Assembly: GCF_009883055.1 (NCBI RefSeq)
Contig: NZ_WWVR01000012.1
Coordinates: 459 to 64,458 of the forward strand
DNA from: Blautia sp. BIOML-A1
Lineage (GTDB): Bacteria; Bacillota; Clostridia; Lachnospirales; Lachnospiraceae
Direction: 5' to 3'
Length of the DNA stretch: 64,000 nt
Below are positions 43,485 to 51,337 of the stretch, piece after piece. A model generated the notes under the pieces. The model did not search any database. It was not told where the DNA came from and saw only the letters and a list, made by a program, of their open reading frames with translations. Every line of letters starts with the position of its first letter. Positions within the stretch are counted from its first letter, which is position 1. Made by a program: the position numbers and the translations under genes.

Positions 43485-44632
43485 AATATATGGAACTGAT
43501 CGCACCCTGTCATTTTGGAATGGAAGCGGTTCTGAAGCGTGAGATCCTGGATCTTGGTTATGAGATCAGAAAAGTAGAGGATGGAAAGGTTACTTTTCTG
43601 GCAGATGCGGATGGGATCGCACAGGCAAATATGTTCCTTCGTACTACGGAGCGTATTCTTCTCAAGACAGGAGAATTCAAGGCGGTAACTTTTGATGAAT
43701 TGTTTGAAAAGACAAAGGCAATTCCGTGGGAAGACTATATTCCGAAGGATGGAAAATTCTGGGTGGCAAAGGCAAACTCCGTAAAGAGTGCCTTGTTCAG
43801 CCCGTCGGATATTCAGTCGATCATGAAGAAAGCGATCGTAGAACGACTCAAAAGTGTTTATGGAATCTCCTGGTTTCCGGAGGACGGAGCAAGTTTCCCG
43901 ATCCGTGTCGCTTTTATGAAGGATGTGGCAACGATTGGAATTGATACTTCCGGTGTTTCTCTTCATAAGAGGGGATATCGTCAGATGACAGTTAAGGCTC
44001 CGATCACAGAGACTCTGGCCTCTGCATTGATCATGCTGACTCCGTGGAACAAAGAGAGAATTCTGGTCGATCCTTTCTGTGGAAGTGGAACCTTCCCGAT
44101 CGAGGCGGCAATGATGGCTGCGGACATGGCACCGGGAATGAACCGTTCTTTCCTTGCGGAGGACTGGAAGCATCTTGTTCCGCGTAAATGTTGGTACGAT
44201 GCCCTGGAAGAGGCTCAGGACCGCGTAAATCTTGATATTGAGACAGATATTCAGGGTTATGATATTGACCCGGAGGCACTCAAGGCAGCACGTTCCAATG
44301 CAAAGATGGCAGGAGTGGACAAGCTGATTCATTTTCAGCAGAGAGCAGTCAAAGATCTGAGCCATCCGAAGCCATATGGATTCATTATCACAAATCCACC
44401 GTACGGTGAGCGTCTGGAAGAAAAAGAAGCACTTCCGGCACTGTACCGTGAGATTGGAGAAAGCTTCCGTCGTCTGGATAAATGGTCCATGTATCTGATC
44501 ACATCTTATGATCATACAGAAAACGATATTGGAAAAAAAGCAGACAAAAACCGCAAGATCTATAATGGTATGCTGAAGACTTATTACTATCAGTTCCTTG
44601 GTCCGAAGCCGCCAAAGAGGAGGAAAGACTGA
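43481..44632 (+). CDS. THUMP-domain class I rRNA methyltransferase (RlmL N-terminal/YpsC type)
   Basis: A 383-aa SAM-dependent RNA N2-guanine methyltransferase. THUMP RNA-binding domain at about 45-160; Rossmann methyltransferase domain after 165 with VDPFCGSGTFPIEAA (SAM binding) and the catalytic NPPYGERL. E. coli RlmL modifies G2445 of 23S rRNA; this single-domain form lacks the RlmK half. Overlaps its neighbours by 4 nt and 1 nt. Confidence 0.9.
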   Translation: MKYMELIAPCHFGMEAVLKREILDLGYEIRKVEDGKVTFLADADGIAQANMFLRTTERILLKTGEFKAVTFDELFEKTKAIPWEDYIPKDGKFWVAKANSVKSALFSPSDIQSIMKKAIVERLKSVYGISWFPEDGASFPIRVAFMKDVATIGIDTSGVSLHKRGYRQMTVKAPITETLASALIMLTPWNKERILVDPFCGSGTFPIEAAMMAADMAPGMNRSFLAEDWKHLVPRKCWYDALEEAQDRVNLDIETDIQGYDIDPEALKAARSNAKMAGVDKLIHFQQRAVKDLSHPKPYGFIITNPPYGERLEEKEALPALYREIGESFRRLDKWSMYLITSYDHTENDIGKKADKNRKIYNGMLKTYYYQFLGPKPPKRRKD

Positions 44633-45216
44633 TGAAAAAAGTAATTTTTGCTACAGGAAATGAGGGAAAAATGAAAGAGATCCGTGAAATTCTCGGAGAT
44701 CTTGATATTGAACTTCTTTCTTTAAAGGATGCCGGAATTCATGCTGACATTGTAGAAGATGGAAAGACATTCGAGGAAAATGCACAGATCAAGGCAAAGG
44801 CAATCTGTGATCTGACAGGAGAGATCGTTCTTGCAGATGATTCAGGACTTGAGATCGATCATCTGAACAAAGAGCCTGGAATTTACTCTGCCCGCTACAT
44901 GGGAGAGGATACTTCCTATCATATCAAAAACGCAAAGCTGATCGAACGTCTTGAGGGGGTTCCGGATGAAGAGAGAACGGCAAGATTTGTCTGTGCCATT
45001 GCAGCTGCCTTTCCGGATGGAAACATCAGAACTGTGAGAGAAGCGATGGAAGGAAGAATCGGATACGAAGAAAGAGGAGAGAATGGTTTTGGCTATGATC
45101 CAATCTTTTATCTTCCGGAATATGGCTGTACTTCGGCAGAACTCTCCATGGAAGAGAAAAATAAGATCAGCCACAGAGGGAAGGCTCTGCGTGCTATTAA
45201 GGACGTACTTCGATGA
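44632..45216 (+). CDS. rdgB: XTP/dITP pyrophosphatase
   Basis: House-cleaning enzyme that removes non-canonical purine triphosphates (XTP, ITP, dITP) before they enter nucleic acids. A 194-aa HAM1/RdgB protein with ATGNEGKMKEI at the N-terminus, VLADDSGLEID, and FGYDPIFYLP. TGATGA overlaps link it to both neighbours. In many Firmicutes it precedes a YfcE/YsnB-type phosphodiesterase, as here. Confidence 0.95.
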   Translation: MKKVIFATGNEGKMKEIREILGDLDIELLSLKDAGIHADIVEDGKTFEENAQIKAKAICDLTGEIVLADDSGLEIDHLNKEPGIYSARYMGEDTSYHIKNAKLIERLEGVPDEERTARFVCAIAAAFPDGNIRTVREAMEGRIGYEERGENGFGYDPIFYLPEYGCTSAELSMEEKNKISHRGKALRAIKDVLR

Positions 45217-45692
45217 AAATCCTTGTAGTCAGTGACAGCCATGGCAGAGATGAAAATCTGGAACAGGCGGTTATGCAGGAAACACCGTTTGATATGCTGA
45301 TCCACTGTGGGGATGTAGAGGGCAGAGAGATTTTTATAGAAGCATTTATAGAATGTCCCTGCCATATTGTCTCCGGAAACAATGATTTCTTCTCAGACCT
45401 TCCAAGAGAAGAGATCATAGAGGTGGGAAACAACAGGATTTTTGTCACTCATGGGCACTATTATGGTGTCTCCATGGATGTTTCAGGAGTCGTAGATGAG
45501 GCCAGGGACCGCGGATGTAATATTGCTCTTTTTGGACATACTCACAAGCCGTTTCTGGAGGATATAGACGGTATTCTGACCCTTAATCCGGGAAGTCTTA
45601 CCTATCCCAGACAAAGGGGCAAAAGACCAAGCTACGCTGTCCTGGAGATGGATGAGAAGGGTAAAATGACAGCGGAAATCAGATATCTGTGA
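45213..45692 (+). CDS. MJ0936/YsnB-type metallophosphoesterase
   Basis: A 159-aa phosphoesterase with SDSHG, HCGDVEG, SGNND, VTHGHYYGV and GHTHKP metal motifs. Overlaps rdgB by 4 nt. It is a distant paralogue of the first gene in the operon (shared core order) but with only weak identity. Substrate unknown. Confidence 0.88.
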   Translation: MKILVVSDSHGRDENLEQAVMQETPFDMLIHCGDVEGREIFIEAFIECPCHIVSGNNDFFSDLPREEIIEVGNNRIFVTHGHYYGVSMDVSGVVDEARDRGCNIALFGHTHKPFLEDIDGILTLNPGSLTYPRQRGKRPSYAVLEMDEKGKMTAEIRYL

Positions 45693-45700
45693 AAATCAGG

Positions 45701-45729
45701 TTGACACTACACAATAAAAAAGTTACTCT
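45701..45729 (+). promoter_or_regulatory. Promoter of the Fn3-like gene
   Basis: TTGACA (45701-45706), 17-bp spacer, TACTCT (45724-45729). Confidence 0.5.
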
Positions 45730-45791
45730 TAAGTTGAGGAAATAAAAGAGGTGGTGGAAATAATATTCAGAAAGTATGGAAAGGAGAATAT

Positions 45792-46442
45792 ATGAAAAAA
45801 TTGAAAAAATTAATGGCGGTATTACTGGCAGTAATGCTTGTATTAGCTGTACAGGTTCCGGTAAGTGCGTATGCCCCATCCAAACCGCGGGTGACATATT
45901 GCGGATATTCCGGCAATGGCAAATTAAGGGTACAGTGGAAAACACAGAGTGATGCGGACGGCTATCTGATCAAATATTATGATTTGGTAACCGGAGCTGT
46001 CAAGAAAGTATATATTGATGAGAATTATGCAAGCGAGTATTCCGAAGTTTATTATACAATAAACAGAGATGGAAACAAGGTAAACCGTGTACTGGTAAGT
46101 GCATATTTTTATGATTATAATGGAAACAGAGCGTTCAGTACAGCAACTCAGAAATATGTATGTTCATCAAGAAATGTATCTGCGGGCAATAGTTCCGGCA
46201 GAAATATGACAATCAGATGGAAAAAGCTTTATGGAGCCAATGGATACAGACTGTATAGGTCAAAATCAAAAAATTCAGGATATTCCCTCTACAAGACATT
46301 GTCAGGAGGTGCGACATCCTGTAAACTTACAGGATTATCAGGGTATACTTATTTTAAACTGATTCCTTACAGAAATGTAAATGGAGGAAAATGGAATCTT
46401 CCGATCAGTGCATTTTATACTCATACATATTATTATTATTAA
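45792..46442 (+). CDS. Secreted protein with two fibronectin III-like domains
   Basis: A 216-aa exported protein. Signal peptide 1-26 (ending PVSAYA). Two beta-sandwich units: about 30-115 (VQWKTQSDADGYLIKYYDLV) and 125-212 (IRWKKLYGANGYRLYRSKSK), each with the W-K...A-x-G-Y pattern of Fn3-type repeats seen in Lachnospiraceae surface proteins. There is no catalytic domain and no LPXTG anchor. AAAGGAG precedes the ATG. It probably binds wall or carbohydrate, but no ligand can be named. Confidence 0.75.
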   Translation: MKKLKKLMAVLLAVMLVLAVQVPVSAYAPSKPRVTYCGYSGNGKLRVQWKTQSDADGYLIKYYDLVTGAVKKVYIDENYASEYSEVYYTINRDGNKVNRVLVSAYFYDYNGNRAFSTATQKYVCSSRNVSAGNSSGRNMTIRWKKLYGANGYRLYRSKSKNSGYSLYKTLSGGATSCKLTGLSGYTYFKLIPYRNVNGGKWNLPISAFYTHTYYYY

Positions 46443-46510
46443 TGTCTGAAGTCCGGTGCAGCGAATAATAAGTCAGTGTTATAGCTGTTGCACTGGTAAT
46501 CCACCACTAA

Positions 46511-46560
46511 AAAATGGTTTGTATAAGTCTGAAGAAGAACTTATACAAACCATTTTCTTT
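46511..46560. terminator. Bidirectional terminator between the Fn3 gene and the tRNA operon
   Basis: A perfect 18-bp stem, AAAATGGTTTGTATAAGT (46511-46528) with 46539-46556; T-rich on both sides. Confidence 0.9.
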
Positions 46561-46564
46561 CGTG

Positions 46565-46646
46565 TGCGGATAACAGGACTTGAACCTGCACGTCACAAAA
46601 CACCAGAACCTAAATCTGGCGCGTCTGCCAATTCCGCCATATCCGC
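46565..46646 (-). tRNA. tRNA-Leu (UAG)
   Basis: 82 nt; begins GCGGATATGGCGGAATTGGC; anticodon loop TTTAGGT in stem CCAGA/TCTGG; long variable arm as expected for Leu. CCA is not encoded. Confidence 0.93.
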
Positions 46647-46692
46647 AGAAGAGTAATAAAAAACACTATCATATGAGTGATAGTGTTCCAAA

Positions 46693-46765
46693 TGAGACAT
46701 CGGGGATTCGAACCCCGGACAACTTGATTAAAAGTCAAGTGCTCTACCAACTGAGCTAATATCCC
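46693..46765 (-). tRNA. tRNA-Lys (UUU)
   Basis: 73 nt; begins GGGATATTAGCTCAGTTGGT; anticodon loop CTTTTAA in stem CTTGA/TCAAG; T-loop GGTTCGAATCC. Acceptor stem has two G-U pairs. Confidence 0.93.
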
Positions 46766-46776
46766 ATAGTATTAGA

Positions 46777-46848
46777 CTGGGCTAGCTGGATTCGAACCAG
46801 CGAATGCAGCAGTCAAAGTGCTGTGCCTTACCGCTTGGCGATAGCCCA
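46777..46848 (-). tRNA. tRNA-Gln (UUG)
   Basis: 72 nt; begins TGGGCTATCGCCAAGCGGTA; anticodon loop CTTTGAC in stem CAGCA/TGCTG; starts with U1 and has G73, both typical of tRNA-Gln. Confidence 0.93.
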
Positions 46849-46858
46849 AAGGCGAAAG

Positions 46859-46933
46859 GGTGGATACAGGGATTCGAACCCTGGGCCTCCAGAGCCACAA
46901 TCTGGCGCGCTAACCAACTGCGCTATACCCACC
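46859..46933 (-). tRNA. tRNA-His (GUG)
   Basis: 75 nt counting the extra G-1 opposite C73; anticodon loop TTGTGGC in stem CCAGA/TCTGG. Confidence 0.93.
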
Positions 46934-46937
46934 ACAG

Positions 46938-47011
<74 letters not shown>

Positions 47012-47035
47012 ATTTCTCTGCTTCGCTTACAGAGA

Positions 47036-47106
47036 AGCGGGTGATGGGAATCGAACCCACGTATCCAGCTTGGAAGGCTGGTGTTCTACCATTGAACTAC
47101 ACCCGC
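47036..47106 (-). tRNA. tRNA-Gly (UCC)
   Basis: 71 nt; begins GCGGGTGTAGTTCAATGGTA; anticodon loop CTTCCAA in stem CCAGC/GCTGG; U73 as usual for Gly. Confidence 0.93.
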
Positions 47107-47139
47107 AATTCGCTGAAACGGTAAAAGTTGTTTACAGCA

Positions 47140-47214
47140 TCGGGGTGACAGGATTCGAACCTGCGGCCTCCTGGTCCCAAACCAGGCGCTCTAGCCAAGC
47201 TGAGCCACACCCCG
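47140..47214 (-). tRNA. tRNA-Pro (UGG)
   Basis: 75 nt; begins CGGGGTGTGGCTCAGCTTGG; anticodon loop TTTGGGA in stem CCTGG/CCAGG. First tRNA after the promoter. Confidence 0.93.
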
Positions 47215-47265
47215 CTAACGGTATTTAGTTGTTTGCGCTTCGCTCTGTCGCTCAACGCAAGACAT

Positions 47266-47294
47266 ATTATATATTAGGCATATCCAAATGTCAA
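47266..47294 (-). promoter_or_regulatory. Promoter of the tRNA operon
   Basis: Perfect consensus on the minus strand: TTGACA (47289-47294), 17-bp spacer, TATAAT (47266-47271). Confidence 0.9.
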
Positions 47295-47395
47295 CAACTT
47301 TTTTGAAATTTTTTTAAAAAAATTTTCGAAACGCCGCAAAGCCTTATTTTATGCGGGTTTGCGGGCAAAAAAAATTACTTTGATGTCGCTTCTGG

Positions 47396-47424
47396 TTGGA
47401 AAAAATCTATGAAAATGATACAAT
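47396..47424 (+). promoter_or_regulatory. Promoter of the sigma-like gene
   Basis: TTGGAA (47396-47401), 17-bp spacer, TACAAT (47419-47424), 65 bp before the ATG. Confidence 0.6.
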
Positions 47425-47489
47425 AAAAATGATTATGCAATACCACGACAGTTGCAGAACAGGACACTCAAATCAGAGGGAGATACAAA

Positions 47490-48224
47490 ATGAACGTACA
47501 GGAATTTCAGAACAAATTAAAAGAGATACAGTCTGTTGCCAGAGAAAACGAGAATTCTCTCACGACTGTTCAGATCAGAGATACTTTTGCGGGACTGGAG
47601 CTTGATAAGAGTCAGCTCCTTGGAGTACTCAAATATCTGACTTCACAGGGAATTCAGATTGAGGGAATGGAAGAAACGGCTGCAGAAGAGACAAAAGAAC
47701 CAAAGTATAAGAAGGTTCCGCTGACTCCGGAAGAAGAAGCATATTTTAAGGATTATCTTTCAGAGCTTCCGGAGCTTTCCATAGATACAAAGCAGGCTTT
47801 TGCAGGACTTGCAGAGGGAAATCAGGAAGCATTACAGGCTCTTACAGCCCATTATATGAAAGAAACTGCAAGGATGGCAGCGGATATGAATGCCGAGGAG
47901 ATTTTTCTTGCGGATTTGATCCAGGAGGCCAATTTATCCCTGATTCAGGCACTGGGAGAGGCCGGAACGGAATTAAGAGATGAAAAATGGCTCATGGGAG
48001 AGGTAAGAAAAGGTCTTATCAGGGTTCTGGAGGAACAGACCCAGAGAAAATTTGCAGATGACAGCCTGGTGGCCAGAGTAGAAAAACTGGAAAGTGCTGT
48101 TCGGGAACTGAATGATGATGAAGATGATAAAAATGCATTCAGTATAGATGAACTTGCGATCATTCTTGACATGAAAGTAGATGAGATCCGAGATGTCCTG
48201 CGCCTGACAGGTGATGATAAATAG
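47490..48224 (+). CDS. Sigma-70-like protein with degenerate core
   Basis: A 244-aa protein that follows a primary sigma factor in outline but not in function-defining detail. Residues 1-62 resemble region 1.1 (NSLTTVQIRDTFAGLELD, then LTSQGIQIEG). Residues 75-175 resemble region 1.2/2 (LTPEEEAYFKDYLSELP, GLAEGNQEALQALTAHYM, ADLIQEANLSLIQAL). The aromatic region 2.3/2.4 (FSTYATWWIRQAI in SigA) is replaced by EKWLMGEVRKGLIRVL. Region 3 is missing, and 215-240 (FSIDELAIILDMKVDEIRDV) recalls half of region 4. GGGAG precedes the ATG. It may bind RNA polymerase or a sigma partner rather than melt promoters; function unknown. Confidence 0.65.
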   Translation: MNVQEFQNKLKEIQSVARENENSLTTVQIRDTFAGLELDKSQLLGVLKYLTSQGIQIEGMEETAAEETKEPKYKKVPLTPEEEAYFKDYLSELPELSIDTKQAFAGLAEGNQEALQALTAHYMKETARMAADMNAEEIFLADLIQEANLSLIQALGEAGTELRDEKWLMGEVRKGLIRVLEEQTQRKFADDSLVARVEKLESAVRELNDDEDDKNAFSIDELAIILDMKVDEIRDVLRLTGDDK

Positions 48225-48269
48225 GAATTGTAAAGAGAATGGCAGCAATCTTAATGATAAAAACAGTTA

Positions 48270-48411
48270 GTTACTGCTCACTCCGTTCGCAGTAACTTGG
48301 TCAAAATGCATTCCAAATCACCTTCGGTGATGGCATTTTGCCCCGTATGTCTCGGGATTTTGTCATATACATGACAAAACACCTCGCGGAATATTACCTG
48401 TGAACAGTTAC
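48270..48411 (-). mobile_element. 142-bp MITE-like element, copy C
   Basis: Inverted relative to copy A; begins GTTACTGCTCAC and ends GTGAACAGTTAC. Flanked by exact 8-bp direct repeats AACAGTTA (48262-48269 and 48412-48419). Confidence 0.9.
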
Positions 48412-48440
48412 AACAGTTATCTATATAACCGCCATGAGAG

Positions 48441-48469
48441 TTGAAATATGTCGATTTTTATGATAGGAT
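48441..48469 (+). promoter_or_regulatory. Promoter of the first DtxR-family gene
   Basis: TTGAAA (48441-48446), 17-bp spacer, TAGGAT (48464-48469), immediately after the MITE duplication. Confidence 0.6.
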
Positions 48470-48491
48470 AGCATAAGTGGGAGGTATTTTT

Positions 48492-48881
48492 ATGCAGATT
48501 AGAGAATCAGCGGAGGATTATCTGGAAGCGATTCTGGTTTTATCCAAAAAAGGCGAAGGAGTGCGCTCTGTTGACATTGCATCTATGCTGGGGGTTTCAA
48601 AGCCAAGTGTCAGTCATGCAATGAAGTTATTAAGAGAAGATGGCTATATCGCAATGGACCGTTATGGTACAGTTACATTGCTTGAGAAAGGCGCAGAGAT
48701 TGCACATAGAATTTATGAAAGACATACAGTTCTGACCAGGATGCTTGAGGGACTTGGAGTTACACCTGAGAATGCCAGAGCAGATGCCTGCAAGATGGAG
48801 CATGATGTCAGCGATGAAAGCTTTGAAAAGATCAAAGAACATCTGACCGCGAAAGGTGAGAATTTAAAGGATACGAAATAA
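48492..48881 (+). CDS. DtxR/MntR-family metal-dependent regulator
   Basis: A 129-aa regulator with an N-terminal winged HTH (RSVDIASMLGVSKPSVSHAM) and a metal-binding/dimer domain (IYERHTVLTRMLEGLGV, ADACKMEHDVSDESFEKI). Cys, Glu and His in CKMEH are likely metal ligands. It lacks the C-terminal SH3-like domain, as MntR does. Start at 48492 is set by GGGAGG; an in-frame ATG at 48477 precedes that site. A close paralogue lies at 59123-59497 beside feo. Iron or manganese control is expected. Confidence 0.87.
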   Translation: MQIRESAEDYLEAILVLSKKGEGVRSVDIASMLGVSKPSVSHAMKLLREDGYIAMDRYGTVTLLEKGAEIAHRIYERHTVLTRMLEGLGVTPENARADACKMEHDVSDESFEKIKEHLTAKGENLKDTK

Positions 48882-48930
48882 AAGAAGGTCGTCACAATCA
48901 GAGAAATCTGAAAGTGATGACCTTCTTTTT
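48880..48930. terminator. Bidirectional terminator (dtxR-like / EamA)
   Basis: AAAAGAAGGTCGTCAC pairs with GTGATGACCTTCTTTT; T-rich on both strands. It overlaps the stop of the regulator gene. Confidence 0.85.
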
Positions 48931-49855
48931 ATGAAATACAGGTGTTGCAGGTTGCTTTTTTCTGAGGCAGCTGAGCGAGGATGATCGCACCGAACATCAG
49001 CACACAGCCCAGAATCTCGCGTCCGCTCAGACTCTGTCCCAGGATCAGCCATCCGGCGATCACAGAGATACAGGATTCGAGACTGAGGATCAGAGAGGCT
49101 ACGGTAGGATTCATGTTTTTCTGACCGACGATCTGCAGAGTGTAGGCAACACCGCAGGACAGGACTCCGGCATAGAGGAGCGGGATCTTGGCAGCAAGAA
49201 TGCCACTGAGATCCGGGCTTTCAAAGAGCAGTGCCGGAATTCCGGAGAGGATGCCGCAGACAAGGAACTGTATGCATGACATTTTTACTCCGTCCACCAG
49301 AGGCGAGAAATGATCGATGACCAGAATATGAAGAGAAAAAAGTACCGCACAGATCAGGACGAGCAGTTCGCCCCTTCCGATGGCGAAGCCCTCACCTGGT
49401 GTCAGGCAGAGAAGATACAGGCCACACAGGGAAAGGATCACCGCGATCCAGATGAAGGAACTGCATTTTTTCTTCAGAAAGATCCCGAGTATGGGAACAA
49501 TGATGATGTAACAGGCAGTGATAAAACCGGCTTTTCCAACGGTGGTATATTTGATTCCAAACTGCTGAAAATTGCTTGCAAGGCAGAGCAGAATACCACA
49601 GCAGATGCCTCCGGTGAGTAAGGTTTTGCGCTCTGCCGGGGAAGCTTCAGCCTTTGCCCCGGTGGATTTTGTCCTGCCGAGTACCCAGATGACAGGTAAA
49701 AGAGTAACAGATCCCATAAGATTTCGAATGGCATTAAAAGTAAATCCTCCGATGTAGTCCATGCTGACACTCTGAGCAACAAAAGCTACACCCCAGATAG
49801 TTGCTGTCAGTAAAAGAAGAAGAGAATTTCTGACAGAAATGGTTTCTTTTTTCAC
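48929..49855 (-). CDS. EamA/DMT-family transporter
   Basis: A 308-aa membrane protein with two EamA repeats, about ten membrane segments (LLLLLTATIWGVAFVAQSVS at the N-terminus; VASLILSLESCISVIAGWLI near the C-terminus). GTG at 49855 is preferred as start (GAGGAGA 8-9 nt upstream); an in-frame ATG at 49897 falls in the preceding terminator hairpin. It lies downstream of the guanine deaminase and purine permease genes; readthrough would put it in the same regulon. Substrate unknown: metabolite export or uptake. Confidence 0.85.
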   Translation of the reverse strand: MKKETISVRNSLLLLLTATIWGVAFVAQSVSMDYIGGFTFNAIRNLMGSVTLLPVIWVLGRTKSTGAKAEASPAERKTLLTGGICCGILLCLASNFQQFGIKYTTVGKAGFITACYIIIVPILGIFLKKKCSSFIWIAVILSLCGLYLLCLTPGEGFAIGRGELLVLICAVLFSLHILVIDHFSPLVDGVKMSCIQFLVCGILSGIPALLFESPDLSGILAAKIPLLYAGVLSCGVAYTLQIVGQKNMNPTVASLILSLESCISVIAGWLILGQSLSGREILGCVLMFGAIILAQLPQKKATCNTCIS

Positions 49856-49888
49856 AATAAATGTCTCCTCGTGGTTATAAAATATTTT

Positions 49889-49912
49889 ATGGGGCACCTG
49901 GATGCCCCATAA
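49889..49912 (-). terminator. Terminator after the purine permease
   Basis: GGGGCA/TGCCCC stem (49891-49908) followed on the minus strand by ATAAAATATTTTA. Confidence 0.65.
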
Positions 49913-49924
49913 ATGCTCCTGAAT

Positions 49925-51301
49925 TTACAGGAAAATATATTTCAGAATAAATACAACAGCAAGAACATACATCAGTACACTGATCTTCTTTTCTTTTGCT
50001 TTTCCTGTGACTACATTGATGATCACGTAGGAGATAACTCCCATGGAGATACCTTCGGAAATGCTGTACATAAACGGCATTGCGATGATTGCGATAAAGC
50101 ATGGAACAGCTTCTGTCATATCATCAAAGTCGATCTTTGTAACAGAGGTCAGCATCAGATAACCAACAATGATCAGCGCCGGTGCTGTGGCAAAGGAAGG
50201 GATTGCCAGGAAGATCGGTGAGAGAAGAAGAGAGAGTGCAAACAGGATACCTGAGGTCAGGGCGGTAAGACCTGTGCGTCCGCCTTCTGCAACACCGGAA
50301 GCACTTTCTACAAAGGTTGTAACGGTAGAGGTTCCACACATGGCACCTACGGTTGTTCCGACAGCGTCAGAGAGCAGTGCCCCTCTGATCTGAGGAAGTT
50401 TACCATCTTTATCAAGCATGTCGGCTTTGGAAGCTACGCCGATCAGGGTTCCGAGAGTATCAAACATATCTACAAACAGGAATGCAAACATGATGACTAC
50501 GAAATCCAGTGAAAATACAATCGAAAAGTCCATCTTCATAAAGGTCGGAGCCATGCTTGGAATGGAGATTCCGTTTGAAAAATCAGGAAGCAGGCTGTAA
50601 TATCCAAGGTCAGCATTCGGCACATAAAGATGTGTGAGCTGACAGATGATACCGAGGATCCAGGTGATCAGAATACCCCAGAGGATGCCGCCCTTGACAT
50701 TCTTGGCAAGAAGAATGGCAGTGACCAGGATTCCAATCAGCGCAAGAAGGACTGTGATACCCTGGGAGGAAAATGTTCCATCGGACATGGAAGTCTTAAA
50801 GGAAAAGATGCTTACCAGAGTGGAATCATTTCCGATAACGATCTTGGCATTCTGAAGTCCGATGAATGCGATAAACAGTCCGATTCCTACAGATACAGCA
50901 TGTTTCAGGTTCATCGGGATAGAGTTGAAGATCGCTTCACGTACATTGGTGAGGGAGAGCAGGATGAAGATGATACCTTCAGCAAATACTGCTGAGAGAG
51001 CCTGCTGCCAGGTATATCCCATACCAAGGACTACTGTGTAAGTAAAGTATGCGTTCAGACCCATTCCAGGAGCGAGAACGAATGGATAATTGGACAGGAG
51101 TGCCATCAGGCAGCTTGCGATGAAAGCGGATAGCGCGGTGGCAGTAAAGACTGAGCCGCGGTCCATGCCGGAAGCGGACAGGATGTTGGGATTTACGGCA
51201 AGAATATAAGCCATTGTCATGAACGTAGTGATTCCCGCCATGATTTCAGTTTTGACATCCGTGTGGTTTTCCTTCAGGTGAAAAAGTTTGTCGAGATTCA
51301 T
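49925..51301 (-). CDS. NCS2/AzgA-family purine permease (guanine/hypoxanthine)
   Basis: A 458-aa proton-coupled nucleobase transporter with about 12-14 membrane segments. AzgA-type marks: TEIMAGITTFMTMAYILAVN at the N-terminus, LAPGMGLNAYFTYTV, and GTSTVTTFVESASGVAEGGR. Related to B. subtilis PbuG and PbuO. It lies 36 bp after guanine deaminase under the guanine riboswitch, so guanine or hypoxanthine is the likely cargo. GGGGGTA precedes the ATG. Confidence 0.92.
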   Translation of the reverse strand: MNLDKLFHLKENHTDVKTEIMAGITTFMTMAYILAVNPNILSASGMDRGSVFTATALSAFIASCLMALLSNYPFVLAPGMGLNAYFTYTVVLGMGYTWQQALSAVFAEGIIFILLSLTNVREAIFNSIPMNLKHAVSVGIGLFIAFIGLQNAKIVIGNDSTLVSIFSFKTSMSDGTFSSQGITVLLALIGILVTAILLAKNVKGGILWGILITWILGIICQLTHLYVPNADLGYYSLLPDFSNGISIPSMAPTFMKMDFSIVFSLDFVVIMFAFLFVDMFDTLGTLIGVASKADMLDKDGKLPQIRGALLSDAVGTTVGAMCGTSTVTTFVESASGVAEGGRTGLTALTSGILFALSLLLSPIFLAIPSFATAPALIIVGYLMLTSVTKIDFDDMTEAVPCFIAIIAMPFMYSISEGISMGVISYVIINVVTGKAKEKKISVLMYVLAVVFILKYIFL

Positions 51302-51337
51302 ATAAATACCCCCTTCATACAGTACACAGTCTGTGTA

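Noticed and set aside
43406..44515. Long minus-strand frame opposite the rRNA methyltransferase gene
   Set aside because: Fully antisense to a well-supported gene and lacks any recognisable domain.
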